From Candidatus Bathyarchaeota archaeon (GTDB lineage: Archaea > Thermoproteota > Bathyarchaeia > TCS64): 45,439 nucleotides of DNA. A model generated the notes under the pieces. The model was not told the DNA's origin and made no database searches. It was given only the letters and a program-made list of their open reading frames with translations. The DNA is taken from positions 1 to 45,439 of the forward strand of contig JADHWM010000006.1 of NCBI GenBank assembly GCA_016783485.1, written 5' to 3'. Position numbers and translations under genes: made by a program. This document shows, piece by piece, positions 25,042 to 32,549 of this stretch (positions are counted from its first letter, which is position 1; each line of letters starts with the position of its first letter).

Positions 25042-25302
25042 CTATTCCTTCTTTATATCTCTGTAGAGCTTCATGAGGATATCGTAGGGGTTCACGGCGG
25101 AGAGGTAGCCCGCAGGGCTCTGGGTCACCAGGCCCTTGTCCTTCATCTCGGCGAGCCTCGCCCTCACCGTCGAGGGCTTCAGGTTGGTGCCCTCGGCGAT
25201 CTGGGATGGCTTGAGAGGCGCCCCCCGGAAAGTCAGGTAGCTGAGAACCTGGAACGCCACCGTGTCCAGCTTTAGCCCGTTCAATTCCGCCTCCCGGCTC
25301 AC
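25042..25302 (-). CDS. Mini winged-helix protein, fourth gene of the array
   Basis: An 86-aa single-domain winged helix. AFQVLSYLTFRGAPLKPSQIAEGTNLKPSTVRARLAEMKDKGLVT is a clean helix-turn-helix. A short wing (SPAGYLSAVNP) and a C-terminal helix YDILMKLYRDIKKE follow. The start is GTG at 25302, four nt after the preceding stop codon. It shares the architecture of the neighbouring genes but is not a recent duplicate by eye. Confidence 0.75.
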   Translation of the reverse strand: MSREAELNGLKLDTVAFQVLSYLTFRGAPLKPSQIAEGTNLKPSTVRARLAEMKDKGLVTQSPAGYLSAVNPYDILMKLYRDIKKE

Positions 25303-25306
25303 AGTC

Positions 25307-25561
25307 TCACCTGTCCAGATAGCTCTCCAAGAGCTTCACTATGATGGGCCCCAGCTTGTACCTGTAGACTCCCCGGGAGACCCTGTCCACGAGTCCCTTG
25401 TTGTGGAGGTTGAAGAGGGCTATGTTCACGGCGTTCACTGTGATCCCTAGGGCGTTGGCGATCTCCTGAGACGATAAGGGCTCCCCCTGCTCAATCAGGT
25501 AGAGAAGGACCTGACGCTGGCTTTCGGCCCGCCTCAGCCCGTCGAGCTCTTCGGAACCCAT
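25307..25561 (-). CDS. Mini winged-helix protein, third gene of the array
   Basis: An 84-aa single-domain winged helix: QRQVLLYLIEQGEPLSSQEIANALGITVNAVNIALFNLHNKGLVDRV, wing SRGVYRYKLGP, then the final helix IIVKLLESYLDR. ATG at 25561 lies 18 nt after the second gene's stop. The C-terminal helix ends in a hydrophobic heptad-like pattern as in the other members, consistent with pairing between array products. Confidence 0.75.
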   Translation of the reverse strand: MGSEELDGLRRAESQRQVLLYLIEQGEPLSSQEIANALGITVNAVNIALFNLHNKGLVDRVSRGVYRYKLGPIIVKLLESYLDR

Positions 25562-25579
25562 CTCAAACCCGGCCCGTGT

Positions 25580-25849
25580 TTAATCTCTGCGTATCACGTT
25601 CGTGAAGAGGTCGGAGACGATGTCCGTGAAGGGGACCTTTGACTTGTAGGATCTATCCCTCTCCTGGGTCACATACTTTTTGGAGAACAAGGCTCTCAGC
25701 GCGGGTCGCACCGTGCCGGGGGAGATCCCTGTATCCTCGGCTATCTGGGTGGGGCTCGAGGGCCCCTCGAAGGCGAGGTAGATCAGAACCTTGAACTGAC
25801 TGCTCTTAGGACTGAGTTCCTTCAACGCTTTTTCCCATAACTTCGACAA
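25580..25849 (-). CDS. Mini winged-helix protein, second gene of the array
   Basis: An 89-aa single-domain winged helix: SQFKVLIYLAFEGPSSPTQIAEDTGISPGTVRPALRALFSKKYVTQ, wing RDRSYKSKVP, then helix FTDIVSDLFTNVIRRD. It is most similar by eye to the fourth gene (the PSQIAE/PTQIAE and PSTVR/PGTVR turns agree). The start is TTG at 25849, nine nt after the first gene's stop. Confidence 0.75.
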   Translation of the reverse strand: MSKLWEKALKELSPKSSQFKVLIYLAFEGPSSPTQIAEDTGISPGTVRPALRALFSKKYVTQERDRSYKSKVPFTDIVSDLFTNVIRRD

Positions 25850-25858
25850 TGGAACCCC

Positions 25859-26113
25859 CTACCTCTCCCGCTTCTCGAGAGCCTCGACACGGTCCATGAG
25901 GCCGATGAGGATCCCCGATACATCAGGCGTGTAGCTTCCCCTCCCCTCCCGCTTCAGCATCCCCTCCTCGCAGAGCTTCGCGTAAACAGCCTTCACGGAG
26001 TTGTACTTCGCCCCCAGTTTCTCCGCCATCTCGCTGGGACCCAGGCTCGGGTCGGCGAGGAAGGTCCTGAAGACGTGTTCTTTGAGAGAATAATCGTGTT
26101 TCATGATATACAT
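25859..26113 (-). CDS. Mini winged-helix protein, first gene of the array
   Basis: An 84-aa single-domain winged helix: YSLKEHVFRTFLADPSLGPSEMAEKLGAKYNSVKAVYAKLCEEGMLKRE, wing GRGSYTPDVSG, then helix ILIGLMDRVEALEKRER. ATG at 26113 is almost at the transcription start predicted from a minus-strand ttaataag box (plus 26133-26140), with ATG at 26104 as an alternative. Five genes read from this promoter with gaps of 4-18 nt, so one transcript makes five small DNA-binding-type proteins. Confidence 0.75.
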   Translation of the reverse strand: MYIMKHDYSLKEHVFRTFLADPSLGPSEMAEKLGAKYNSVKAVYAKLCEEGMLKREGRGSYTPDVSGILIGLMDRVEALEKRER

Positions 26114-26189
26114 CCTACTTTTTCCGAATCTTCTTATTAACTTTACTTTTGGGTTGAAGACCGAGTCCGGTAAGGTACGAACATTTTAT

Positions 26190-26245
26190 GAGCGTGGTAA
26201 TTTCTTCCTTTATATATAAAACGACCTTTTTCGGAAATTACGCTC
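26190..26245. promoter_or_regulatory. Long inverted repeat around a palindromic TATA element
   Basis: The left arm GAGCG-TGG-TAATTTC (26190-26204) mirrors GAAATTACGCTC (26234-26245) except for a 3-nt insertion. Between the arms lies TTTATATATAAA (26209-26220), a perfect 12-bp palindrome. Its centre is equidistant (about 101 nt) from the first wHTH start and the nurA start. Both neighbours also have their own nearer TATA boxes. It is a candidate operator for the divergent region. Confidence 0.5.
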
Positions 26246-26260
26246 GTCCCGATCATAGGG

Positions 26261-26268
26261 TTTAAATA
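26261..26268 (+). promoter_or_regulatory. TATA box of nurA-herA
   Basis: The sequence tttaaata predicts transcription from about 26291 and a 25-nt leader to the GTG at 26316. The ATG at 26289 is in frame but meets a stop codon four codons later. Confidence 0.5.
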
Positions 26269-26315
26269 TCCAGGAAAAAAAGTGTTGTATGTATTCCTTC
26301 TGAGGTCGATGATAG

Positions 26316-27380
26316 GTGCTCACGTACAGGGAAAAGGCGGATGTAGAAAGCGACCCCCTCGACCTCCATGCGCGTCCGAATCTGTATTTATCGATACGGA
26401 ACCTCCTCCTGGACGAGGTGACGAGCCAGGTCGAGGGCGACATGCCCGCGGTGAAGGAGCTTGCGAAGGTGATCCGGGAGGAGATCGCGATACACTCCGC
26501 CACGAAGAGGGATCCCTTCAGCGAGGTGGCGGGGGTGGACGCGGGGAGCCACATCCTCCCCCTCGCCTCGAGGCGCTTCGCGGTCATCAGCGCCCTGGCC
26601 TACTCTTTCCCCTCGGGGAGGCGTTTCTTTCTGGAGCCCGAGTCTTTCTGTTTCCCGTACCGCATCGAGGGAGGGCGGCTCGGGGGCATCATCAACACTC
26701 GGCGGGAGGCTAAGCTCTTCGAGACCGCAACTCAGTACGTTGAGAGCGATCCGGAGGCCCGGCTTATCTTGGTGGATGGTCCCCTGGTGTTCAGCAATTG
26801 GTGGAGCAGGGCTGGAGGGGAGGCGGATAGGCAGCGCCTCATAACCGCGGTCAGGGGTTTCCTCGACGTGTGCCGCGAGAAAGGTGTGTCGGTGGCCGGC
26901 GTCGTCAAGCGCCCCTCGGCCCGGTACCTCGTCTACAACCTGGGGCTCCAGAAGGTGACGGAGCTCCCCGACTCGTTCCTCCTCCTCCACGCCTTGAGGC
27001 CGGGGGAGAGGACCGATATCTTCTCCCCGAGATCCGCAGTCCAGAAGGCGGTACGGGCGACCCCCTTCATGGACGCTATCGGCCACCCCATCTACTCGTT
27101 CTACATCCGCCTCTCTCGGGAGTGGTCCATCCCCCCGGTGAGGATCGACCTCCCCGCATACTGCCTCGGGAGCCTGGACGACGTGGCCGACTACTGCTAC
27201 GGCTCCAGCGTCTGGAGGGGCATCCCGTTGCCCATCGTCCGGGCCGACGAGGAGGTGAAGGTCTCGAGGCGGTTCATCGGGGAGGTCTACAGGGACATCG
27301 TGGGTAGGGTGGGGAGAACCACTGGCGAGATGAGCCACTTGGCTCCGTACTGGGGTGAGGGGCAATGGATGGGAGCATGA
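26316..27380 (+). CDS. nurA: NurA 5'-3' nuclease
   Basis: Nuclease that works with the HerA translocase to resect DNA ends, normally together with Mre11-Rad50. The NurA domain shows VAGVDAGSH near residue 72 (metal-binding Asp), RLILVDGPLVF near 150 (Asp), VAGVVKRPSARYL near 195, and YIRLSREWSIPPVRIDLP near 270. At 354 aa it is within family length. The start is GTG at 26316. It overlaps herA by 16 nt, typical of this operon. Mre11 and Rad50 genes are not in the window. Confidence 0.95.
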   Translation: MLTYREKADVESDPLDLHARPNLYLSIRNLLLDEVTSQVEGDMPAVKELAKVIREEIAIHSATKRDPFSEVAGVDAGSHILPLASRRFAVISALAYSFPSGRRFFLEPESFCFPYRIEGGRLGGIINTRREAKLFETATQYVESDPEARLILVDGPLVFSNWWSRAGGEADRQRLITAVRGFLDVCREKGVSVAGVVKRPSARYLVYNLGLQKVTELPDSFLLLHALRPGERTDIFSPRSAVQKAVRATPFMDAIGHPIYSFYIRLSREWSIPPVRIDLPAYCLGSLDDVADYCYGSSVWRGIPLPIVRADEEVKVSRRFIGEVYRDIVGRVGRTTGEMSHLAPYWGEGQWMGA

Positions 27381-28903
27381 CCGTCGGATACACGTACAGC
27401 GGTACCGGGGAGTACCGGGTCGACGAGATCACCGTGATCCTCGTCAGGGGCAAGGAGCTCGCGAAGGGGGACCTCGTCTACGTCGAGCACCCCAAGAATG
27501 GCTCTCCGGTGGTCTATCAGGTGACCGGGGTTCACCCCCACAGGAGGGTCCGGGAGTACGAGGAGGCTCTTCTCCAGGAGGGGAGGGTCTTGGGGGACCC
27601 GGAGGGCACCACGATCCACGCCCGGGCCTACCAGTGGGGGTGGCTCGATGAGGCCGGGAGCCTCAGGCCCCTCAGGCACCCCATAAGCCCGAATACCCCC
27701 GTCCGCATCGCGGAGAGGGAGGTCATCGCCAGGTTCACGAAGCCCAACGGCGAGTGGAAACTCCTCCTGGGCACCGACCCGAGCACCGACCTCGACGTCG
27801 AGCTAGGGGTTTATCCCCTGATCCGGCAGAGCGCTCTCATCTGCGGGGCGGTCGGGACCGGGAAGACGACAACCGCGGTCTCCATGGTCGCAAGGGCCGC
27901 CAGCCTGAATCCCCCTGTCCGGTTCTTCGTGGTGGACAAGGACGGGGAGTACTCGAGCCTCATCGAGCGTCTCGGCATCGACAGGGTTCTCAAGGTCCCG
28001 TGGATGCGCTTCTTCCAGCCCTCGGATATCCCCTGGGAGGACTATCTCGCCGAGTTCGGATGGCAGAAGACATGGTGGAACGCCAAGATACTGGTCAAGG
28101 CGTTGAAGGTCCTCTACGCTCAGGCCTCACCGGTCACGAAGCATAACCTGAGGAAGGCGGTGGAGTACGTGGGGGCGGAGTCCCTCGGGTTCAACAAGAA
28201 GGCGGACGAGTTCGAGCAGTACCGACAGCAGGTGATGAACGCCATCACGGGCTCCCGGCTGATACCGGACGGAGACCTGATGCCCCTCGACCCTGTGGAC
28301 CTCCTCAAGGATCGCCATGTCGTCATCATGGACATCTCCACCGGCAAGGACACATGGTCCCAGAAGCATCTAGTCGTCGCCCAGGTCCTCCGGAGGATCT
28401 TCGGGGAGGCCCTGGAGAACCGGAGGTTCGGGTGCGTCGTGGTCCTCGAGGAGGCGATGTACTACGCTCCCCAGCGGGGGGTCTTCGACCTCGGGGACAA
28501 GGACGCCCGGGGGAAGCTCCTGGGAGTCGTGAAGGAGATCGCCACCAACGGCGGACGGAACGGAGTGGGCCTCTGGATCGTCACTCAGCGCCTCGCTACG
28601 GTGGACAAGACCGTGGTGACACAGTGCGCGAACAACATCATCTGCCACAGCCTCGAGGATCTGGACAGGCAGCGCCTCGCCGAGATCGTGGGGGACGAGT
28701 TCAGCCGTCTCATCGGGGACCTCCCCCAGGGAGAGGCTATCGTGAAGGGGACGGCCCTCAAATGCCGTTTCCCCATATGGGTCAAGGTCCTCCCCGAGGT
28801 CTACCCGGCCTCGGCGACAACGACCCCCATGAGCAGGTTCGTCCACATGGAACTCGCATCCCAGGGCGAGGCCCCCCAGCCTCAGATAGCCCTGGACGAC
28901 TGA
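27365..28903 (+). CDS. herA: HerA hexameric DNA translocase/helicase
   Basis: FtsK-like ring ATPase that drives DNA end resection with NurA. The order is an N-terminal HAS-barrel (about 1-90, docking for NurA), Walker A GAVGTGKTTT at 161-170, VVDKDGEY, Walker B CVVVLEEAMYY near 360, sensor LWIVTQR near 400, and QCANNIICHSLEDLDRQ with conserved Arg residues. At 512 aa it is full length. It overlaps nurA by 16 nt and ends 3 nt from the convergent DUF166 gene. Confidence 0.96.
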   Translation: MDGSMTVGYTYSGTGEYRVDEITVILVRGKELAKGDLVYVEHPKNGSPVVYQVTGVHPHRRVREYEEALLQEGRVLGDPEGTTIHARAYQWGWLDEAGSLRPLRHPISPNTPVRIAEREVIARFTKPNGEWKLLLGTDPSTDLDVELGVYPLIRQSALICGAVGTGKTTTAVSMVARAASLNPPVRFFVVDKDGEYSSLIERLGIDRVLKVPWMRFFQPSDIPWEDYLAEFGWQKTWWNAKILVKALKVLYAQASPVTKHNLRKAVEYVGAESLGFNKKADEFEQYRQQVMNAITGSRLIPDGDLMPLDPVDLLKDRHVVIMDISTGKDTWSQKHLVVAQVLRRIFGEALENRRFGCVVVLEEAMYYAPQRGVFDLGDKDARGKLLGVVKEIATNGGRNGVGLWIVTQRLATVDKTVVTQCANNIICHSLEDLDRQRLAEIVGDEFSRLIGDLPQGEAIVKGTALKCRFPIWVKVLPEVYPASATTTPMSRFVHMELASQGEAPQPQIALDD

Positions 28904-28906
28904 GGC

Positions 28907-29590
28907 CTATTCCCTGAGGGCTTTCTCCAACGCCTTCTCGGCGATCTTCCCCGCCACATGGATCGGTGAATCCCCGAAAAAGCGGTCCACCTTTCTAGAG
29001 GCGAGGCAGGGATAGATCTGGACAAGGGTGCCAGCGCGGGGCTTCGCATCACCGACTTTGGTGCCCGGGAGCTTCTCCGCCATGTAGTGAGTGGAGCCGC
29101 AGGGTGCGCCCCTCAGGACGTCGACGCACTGAACCTTCCCGTCGACCACCTCGACCTCCAGCCCGGGGGCGCCAAATAGCTCCGCGAAAGCGTCGATCTG
29201 GGGCACCCCCACGGGTGTGAGAGCACAGAATGTTCGGGGGAAAACGATTTCCACGTCCATCTCCTCGACATAGCCCCCGATCTGCCGTTCCAGCCCACGA
29301 GGGAGCCATTCATAGTCGTCCACCGGGGCGATTACAGCCCCGACTTTGAGCTTTTCCAGAATGCTGGGTATAAGGGTGAATGCTGATGGGCTCTCCCCCA
29401 TGAAAAGGACGAGGTCCCAGCTCCCTCCTAAGCCCATGTCCTCGACGATCCCCTCGGGATCATCGATCATCACCGGCAGACCCCCGGGTATCACCGATTC
29501 CTCGATCACCCAGTCCTGCGGCGCACGACGCCTCAGGTTCAACAGGATCCGCTCCCCGTAGGCACCCTGGGTGAAGACGATGAGCCTCAT
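28907..29590 (-). CDS. DUF166 family protein
   Basis: Archaeal protein of the DUF166 (PF02593) family, sometimes labelled thymidylate-synthase-like without proof. The opening RLIVFTQGAYGERILLNLRRRAP is typical, followed by LVLFMGESPSAFTLIPSI and GAVIAPVDDYEWLPRGL. The C-terminal part holds cysteines in FCALTP, GAPCGSTHYMAEKL and QIYPCLAS, which may bind a metal or an Fe-S cluster. At 227 aa it is complete. No reaction is established. The promoter region faces the NUDIX gene. Confidence 0.82.
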   Translation of the reverse strand: MRLIVFTQGAYGERILLNLRRRAPQDWVIEESVIPGGLPVMIDDPEGIVEDMGLGGSWDLVLFMGESPSAFTLIPSILEKLKVGAVIAPVDDYEWLPRGLERQIGGYVEEMDVEIVFPRTFCALTPVGVPQIDAFAELFGAPGLEVEVVDGKVQCVDVLRGAPCGSTHYMAEKLPGTKVGDAKPRAGTLVQIYPCLASRKVDRFFGDSPIHVAGKIAEKALEKALRE

Positions 29591-29648
29591 ATCAAACCCT
29601 CAGGGTCCTAGAGATCAAGGCGTTATAAACCCTCTGCGAGGGGGGACC

Positions 29649-29657
29649 ATATTAAAT
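29649..29657 (+). promoter_or_regulatory. TATA box of the NUDIX gene
   Basis: The sequence atattaaat is centred 29 nt before the ATG at 29682, consistent with a leaderless transcript. It argues against the longer ORF start at 29571 and the ATG at 29670. Confidence 0.55.
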
Positions 29658-29681
29658 CGGTCGAGCACCATGATCCTGGAC

Positions 29682-30113
29682 ATGAGTGGGAGGCGCCTCT
29701 ACCCCGATAAGCCCATGGTGGGCGTCGGAGTCCTGATCCAGAAAGACGATCGGTATCTGCTGATCAAAAGGGCGGCGGAGCCCGACGCGGGCCTCTGGTC
29801 TGTCCCAGGGGGAATGGTGGAGCTGGGGGAGAGGGCGAAGGAGGCCGCCAAGAGGGAGGCACTGGAGGAGACGGGGCTCGAGGTGGAAATCGTGGGGGTT
29901 CTCGGGGTCGTCGACAAGATCGTCGAAGGAGACGGGAAAAGGATCAAGTTTCACTTCGTCATCGTCGACTATCTGGCCAACCCCGTGGGAGGCTCGTTGG
30001 AGGCGTCCTCGGACGCCCTGGATGCGAGGTGGGTCAAGCCCGCAGACTTTCATGACTACGAGATGTCTCCTACCCTCGTTGTTCTCCTGAAGAGGATCGG
30101 CCTCTACCCCTAA
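29682..30113 (+). CDS. NUDIX hydrolase
   Basis: Hydrolyses a nucleoside diphosphate linked to another moiety (X). The NUDIX box GGMVELGERAKEAAKREALEETGLEV, fitting G-x5-E-x7-REA-x-EE-x-G, is complete near residue 45. The N-terminal VGVGVLIQKDDRYLLIKR and LWSVPGG are typical, and the length is 143 aa. The ORF track adds 37 residues upstream; the TATA box favours ATG 29682. ADP-ribose pyrophosphatase or dNTP-type activity is possible, but the substrate is not readable. It is convergent with the M20 gene. Confidence 0.92.
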   Translation: MSGRRLYPDKPMVGVGVLIQKDDRYLLIKRAAEPDAGLWSVPGGMVELGERAKEAAKREALEETGLEVEIVGVLGVVDKIVEGDGKRIKFHFVIVDYLANPVGGSLEASSDALDARWVKPADFHDYEMSPTLVVLLKRIGLYP

Positions 30114-30129
30114 CCGGGGAGGCCCCTAT

Positions 30130-31335
30130 CTATCCCTTCACTCCGCAGATCTTGCACGCCAGCCATGCGTATACTTTGATGGATTCGAGATACTCGTCGA
30201 CCCTGACGTGGTCATGGCTGGTGTGGGCGAACCTTTCCTCTCCCGGTCCGAAACCTATCACCGGGGTCCCCTCCCAGGCGTAGAACTTGCCGTCGGTACC
30301 GAAGGTCCAGACCTTGGTCTCCGTCTCATGTCCGAGGGCTTCAGATACGGCTTCCTTCGCCTCCTGGACAATGGGGTGTTCCTCAGGATCCGTGTAGAAG
30401 CCGGTGAAGCTCCTCTCTGTACCCGGGCGCCTCGTGGTCACCACCTCGGCCTCGAGCTCTGGATCCACCTCCTTCATCGAGGCGATCAACCCTTCCAGAT
30501 CCTCCACCAGAGCGCCGACGGAGTAGTCCGGATTGTTCCTGCAGTCGATGTGGAATCTGCACTCCTCGGGCACCACGTTGGAGGTGTCGGGCTTCACAGA
30601 GATCCGGGTGATCGCGATGGAGGTCCTCCCGTAGAGGGGATGGTCGGGGAGCCTCGGGATGAGATCCGCCCTTATCTTGGAGATGATCTCCGCTGCCTTG
30701 TAGAGGGCGTTGACGCCTCGTTCCGGGGCGCTCGCGTGGCAGCTCCTCCCCTTAACCACGACGTCTGCTCTCACTCCGCCCCGGTGCCCCAGGGCGACCT
30801 TCATCTCGGTCGCCTCCCCGATCACCACGAGGTCTGAGGTGAATCCGCTCTCCTCGATCGTGGCCTGGGTCCCGGCTCCTCCCACCTCCTCGAGGGCGAC
30901 GGCGGCGACCTTGAAATCCCCTTCGAGCTGGATGCCGAGGTCCTTGATGACCTTCCCCGCCATCACCATGGCGGCGAGGGCCCCCTTCATATCCGAGGCG
31001 GCCCTGCCGTAGACCACCTCCCCCTCGACTCCGAACGCCGATCCGTCCATCAGCCTAGCGGAGTACGGCTCATCCATGTCCCCCGGGGGGACGTGGTCGA
31101 GGTGGCCGTTGAACAGGATGCTCCTGCCCGCTCCCGCCCCTCTGATCGTGCCCATGACGTCGCCGAGACGGTCCACATTCACATCGTCGAAGCCCGAGGC
31201 CTTCATCTCCTCGGCGGTGACCTTGGCAGCTTCCCCTTCTTCACTGCTCGGGCTGGGGGTCTGGATCAGCCTCTGGAGGAAAGAGATGGCGTATCCCCGG
31301 TTCTCCTCGACCATCCTCGAGATATCATTCAACAT
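30130..31335 (-). CDS. M20-family metallohydrolase (ArgE/DapE/YgeY-like)
   Basis: Di-zinc amidohydrolase or deacylase. Motifs in order are LFNGHLDHVPPGD near residue 75 (His-x-Asp), YGRAASDMKGALAAMV near 110 (bridging Asp), AVALEEVGGAGTQ near 145 (Glu), VIGEAT near 165 (Asp/Glu), HASAPERG in the dimer domain, and FAHTSHDHV near 375 (His). ATG at 31335 (MLNDISRMVEE) is preferred to the ORF-track start at 31413. A TATA box (plus 31359-31368) makes the transcript nearly leaderless. It is divergent from carbamate kinase, reminiscent of the bacterial ygeY/yqeA grouping. The substrate is unknown. Confidence 0.9.
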   Translation of the reverse strand: MLNDISRMVEENRGYAISFLQRLIQTPSPSSEEGEAAKVTAEEMKASGFDDVNVDRLGDVMGTIRGAGAGRSILFNGHLDHVPPGDMDEPYSARLMDGSAFGVEGEVVYGRAASDMKGALAAMVMAGKVIKDLGIQLEGDFKVAAVALEEVGGAGTQATIEESGFTSDLVVIGEATEMKVALGHRGGVRADVVVKGRSCHASAPERGVNALYKAAEIISKIRADLIPRLPDHPLYGRTSIAITRISVKPDTSNVVPEECRFHIDCRNNPDYSVGALVEDLEGLIASMKEVDPELEAEVVTTRRPGTERSFTGFYTDPEEHPIVQEAKEAVSEALGHETETKVWTFGTDGKFYAWEGTPVIGFGPGEERFAHTSHDHVRVDEYLESIKVYAWLACKICGVKG

Positions 31336-31452
31336 GACCTTCAAGTCTCCTCGTTCAGATTTAAAGAAATACCCTCCTCGGAAGCTTAAAGCGATAAATA
31401 GGTGTTTTTGCATTATCTCTATCCCTCAAGGAAGAGGAAAGTGTGACCAAAA

Positions 31453-32484
31453 ATGGGGAGAAGATTATTGATCGCCCTCGGGGGCAACGCCATCAAGCGG
31501 AGGACCGAGGAGGGGACCACGGCTCAGCAGCTGAGCAACGTCGCGATCACTTGTGAGCAGATCGTTAAGCTTATCGAGAGGCAGGGTGAGGGGGACCGGA
31601 TCGCCATCACCCACGGGAACGGGCCCCAGGTGGGCAACCTCTTGGTACAGCAGGAGGCCGGATCTGGCATCGTCCCCGCGCAGGCCTTCGATGTGGTGGG
31701 CTCCATGAGTCAGGGTCAGATCGGCTACATGTTCCAGCAGACCCTCCAGAACTATCTCAAGAAAGCGGGCGGCGACGCTGCGGATGTCCCGGTGGTTGCG
31801 GTGGTCAACCAGGTCCTGGTGAGCCCCGACGACCCCGAGTTCCTCGACCCTACTAAGCCCATCGGCAACTTCTTCTCCCGGGAGGAGGCGGAGGAGCTCG
31901 CCCGGACCCAGGGATATGTCATCGACCCCCCGGCCGGGGAGGAATATCGCGAGGAGAAAAGGACGGGCTTCGTCATCAAGCGAGTGCTCCCCGAGGGCTC
32001 GAGCCCCAAACCCTACAGGAGGGTGGTCCCGTCCCCCGATCCTATCGCTAACGTAGAGGGGGGAACTATCAGGAGCCTCGTAGATCAGGGCGTCGTTGTC
32101 ATCGCGTCGGGAGGCGGCGGCATCCCGGTCATGAAGGAGAACGACAACGGCGAGCTCAAGGGTGTGTTCGCGGTCATCGACAAGGACAAGGCCGGGGAGA
32201 GGATGGCCGAGGCCATCGATGCCACCGACTTCCTCGTCCTCACAGATGTGGAGCACGCGATGCTCAACTACGGGAAACCCGACCAGGAGCCCGTGGGGGA
32301 GGTCGGCCTCGAGGAGGCGGAGAGGCTCCTCGCCGAGGGCCACTTCCTCCGGGGGAGCATGGGCCCCAAGGTGGAGGCCTGCATCCGCTTCGTCAAGTGG
32401 GGGGGAAGGAGGGCCACCATCACTTCCCTGGACAACGCCGTGGACGCCATCGACGGGAAGACAGGCACCCACATCGTCCCCTGA
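31453..32484 (+). CDS. arcC: Carbamate kinase
   Basis: Interconverts carbamoyl phosphate + ADP and carbamate + ATP. It has the amino-acid-kinase fold with LLIALGGNAIKRR near residue 5, ITHGNGPQVGNLL near 52, VVPSPDP, VIASGGGGIPV near 218, and LVLTDVEHAMLNYG near 258. At 343 aa it carries the usual carbamate-kinase subdomain and is slightly long. ATG at 31453 is the family start. It is directly upstream of pyrB, and the two share carbamoyl phosphate, so a link between catabolic ATP formation and pyrimidine synthesis is likely. PyrB also has its own TATA. Confidence 0.95.
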   Translation: MGRRLLIALGGNAIKRRTEEGTTAQQLSNVAITCEQIVKLIERQGEGDRIAITHGNGPQVGNLLVQQEAGSGIVPAQAFDVVGSMSQGQIGYMFQQTLQNYLKKAGGDAADVPVVAVVNQVLVSPDDPEFLDPTKPIGNFFSREEAEELARTQGYVIDPPAGEEYREEKRTGFVIKRVLPEGSSPKPYRRVVPSPDPIANVEGGTIRSLVDQGVVVIASGGGGIPVMKENDNGELKGVFAVIDKDKAGERMAEAIDATDFLVLTDVEHAMLNYGKPDQEPVGEVGLEEAERLLAEGHFLRGSMGPKVEACIRFVKWGGRRATITSLDNAVDAIDGKTGTHIVP

Positions 32485-32507
32485 TCCTCCCTTTGCTTTC
32501 TCTCAAA

Positions 32508-32517
32508 TTTTTTATAT
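32508..32517 (+). promoter_or_regulatory. TATA box of pyrB
   Basis: The sequence ttttttatat predicts transcription from about 32540 and a 10-nt leader to the ATG at 32550. This excludes the in-frame ATG at 32523. Confidence 0.6.
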
Positions 32518-32549
32518 CGTTAATGCAGGGACCTTCTAGTGATGCGTTC

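Noticed and set aside
24712-26113. Mini-wHTH array as toxin-antitoxin modules
   Set aside because: All five products have the same winged-helix architecture and no toxin-like partner is present.
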